Part shown: piece after piece, positions 5,219 to 5,585 of the stretch | Numbering within the stretch: position 1 is the stretch's first letter | Layout: the number at the start of each line of letters is the position of its first letter | NCBI GenBank assembly: GCA_030673735.1 | Contig: DAOVIK010000137.1 | Location: forward strand, 1-5,585 | DNA length: 5,585 nt | DNA from: Anaerolineae bacterium | Lineage (GTDB): Bacteria; Chloroflexota; Anaerolineae; Anaerolineales; E44-bin32 | Direction: 5' to 3' | Made by a program: the position numbers and the translations under genes | The notes under the pieces: model-generated | What the model was told of the DNA's origin: nothing | The model's input: the letters and a program-made list of their open reading frames with translations, nothing else | Databases searched by the model: none

Positions 5219-5585
5219 CTACATGCCTCCCACCAACTCGCCTGTGTCTATCAACTCGTTGTCCTCTATCAACCCCGGGATCACAAATAGATGCATCTGC
5301 TTGCACTTGAAAACCCGCAAGTCGTGCATCTCTCGGGGGTACTTTCCCAGGAATTCTTGCCAACCATCAAGACAACCTAGCTGCATGATGGCACAAGGCA
5401 GAGTCAATTCGCCATTCGAATCCTGCTCTTGGGAGGGCGAGGAATCAGGCTCTCCCTGATCCTGCGGAAGCTGGAAGCGACCTCTATCGGAGAAGAGGCA
5501 CGCTCTTCCTTCTAGCTCCGGATTTTCCAAACCGGAGCAAACCACAGTATCAGGGAGCGATTCCCCATCCGCAGACAAGAAGAAT
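5219..5585 (-). CDS. Hypothetical protein, C-terminal part (5' partial)
   Basis: I do not recognise this protein. Seen: on the - strand a frame is open from the right edge to a TAG at 5219-5221, giving about 121 residues. A TTG at 5576-5578 could start a 119-aa protein but has no Shine-Dalgarno in the few bases visible, so the gene probably begins outside the window. Numbered from that TTG, residues 37-58 are a polar, acidic, low-complexity linker (rich in Gln, Asp, Ser, Glu). Residues 59-101 look folded, with DGWQEFLGKYPREMHDLRVF (71-90), KCKQ, and a hydrophobic strand LFVIP (97-101). The end is acidic (IEDNELIDTGELVGGM). Cysteines are at 14, 27, 62, 69 and 92, but not in CxxC pairs, so a zinc ribbon is not supported. 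Codon use (GAG, CAG, AAG, GAT common) looks like a real gene. No signal peptide or membrane segment is seen in this part. It converges on acnA across the repeat cluster. Confidence 0.5.
   Translation of the reverse strand, partial: FFLSADGESLPDTVVCSGLENPELEGRACLFSDRGRFQLPQDQGEPDSSPSQEQDSNGELTLPCAIMQLGCLDGWQEFLGKYPREMHDLRVFKCKQMHLFVIPGLIEDNELIDTGELVGGM

Noticed and set aside
5082..5363. - strand open frame of 93 codons ending in a repeat-type peptide
   Set aside because: The C-terminal residues are a translation of the interspersed repeat (IIAARLRMT, HSEPRSGEE pattern), and the rest overlaps the 5219-5585 gene out of frame.
4983..5459. Long + strand open frame (158 codons) across the repeats and the - strand gene
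   Set aside because: Its first part is read straight through the inverted repeats and its second part is antisense to a better-looking frame. It has no Shine-Dalgarno and no family likeness.

Overview
The window reads as GC-rich bacterial chromosome with two metabolic transcription units on the + strand, then a gene-poor stretch full of short inverted repeats, then the 3' part of an unrecognised gene on the - strand. The gene pair ADP-forming acyl-CoA synthetase plus stand-alone BioD-like/DRTGG protein, together with interspersed repeats of the 'GTAGGGGCG...' and 'TGTCATCC(T/C)GAG...' kinds, is what I would expect in Chloroflexota (Dehalococcoidia or Anaerolineae type) or a similar uncultured lineage. 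That assignment is inference from recollection, not a search.

Region 1 (1-1846): the C-terminal ATP-grasp half of an ADP-forming acetyl/acyl-CoA synthetase, cut by the left edge, overlaps by 4 bp (ATGA) a 357-aa protein with a BioD-like P-loop NTPase domain and a DRTGG domain. The latter matches the regulatory N-terminal half of long phosphotransacetylases but has no acetyltransferase domain. The pair is probably co-transcribed and concerned with acetyl-CoA/acetate (or other acyl-CoA) interconversion coupled to ATP.

Region 2 (1847-4838): a 210-bp gap with a weak candidate promoter and a good Shine-Dalgarno site leads into a complete acnA-type aconitase (903 aa, all three cluster cysteines present). 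It is followed by a small hairpin and then a textbook intrinsic terminator at 4808-4838. Aconitase draws on the citrate made from acetyl-CoA, so it fits the metabolic theme of region 1, although it probably has its own promoter.

Region 3 (4839-5218): no credible gene. Four structured elements lie head to tail: an 82-bp element with perfect 10-bp terminal inverted repeats, a 33-bp imperfect hairpin, a ~104-bp long-armed inverted repeat with extra small hairpins in each arm, and a half copy of that last element. They look like non-autonomous mobile or REP/MITE-like repeats collected between the convergent 3' ends of acnA and the next gene.

Region 4 (5219-5585): a - strand reading frame, open to the right edge, with gene-like codon use and no recognised family.

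I see no defence, CRISPR, RNA-gene or other clearly new system. The most interesting parts are the repeat cluster and the stand-alone BioD/DRTGG protein with an intact P-loop.
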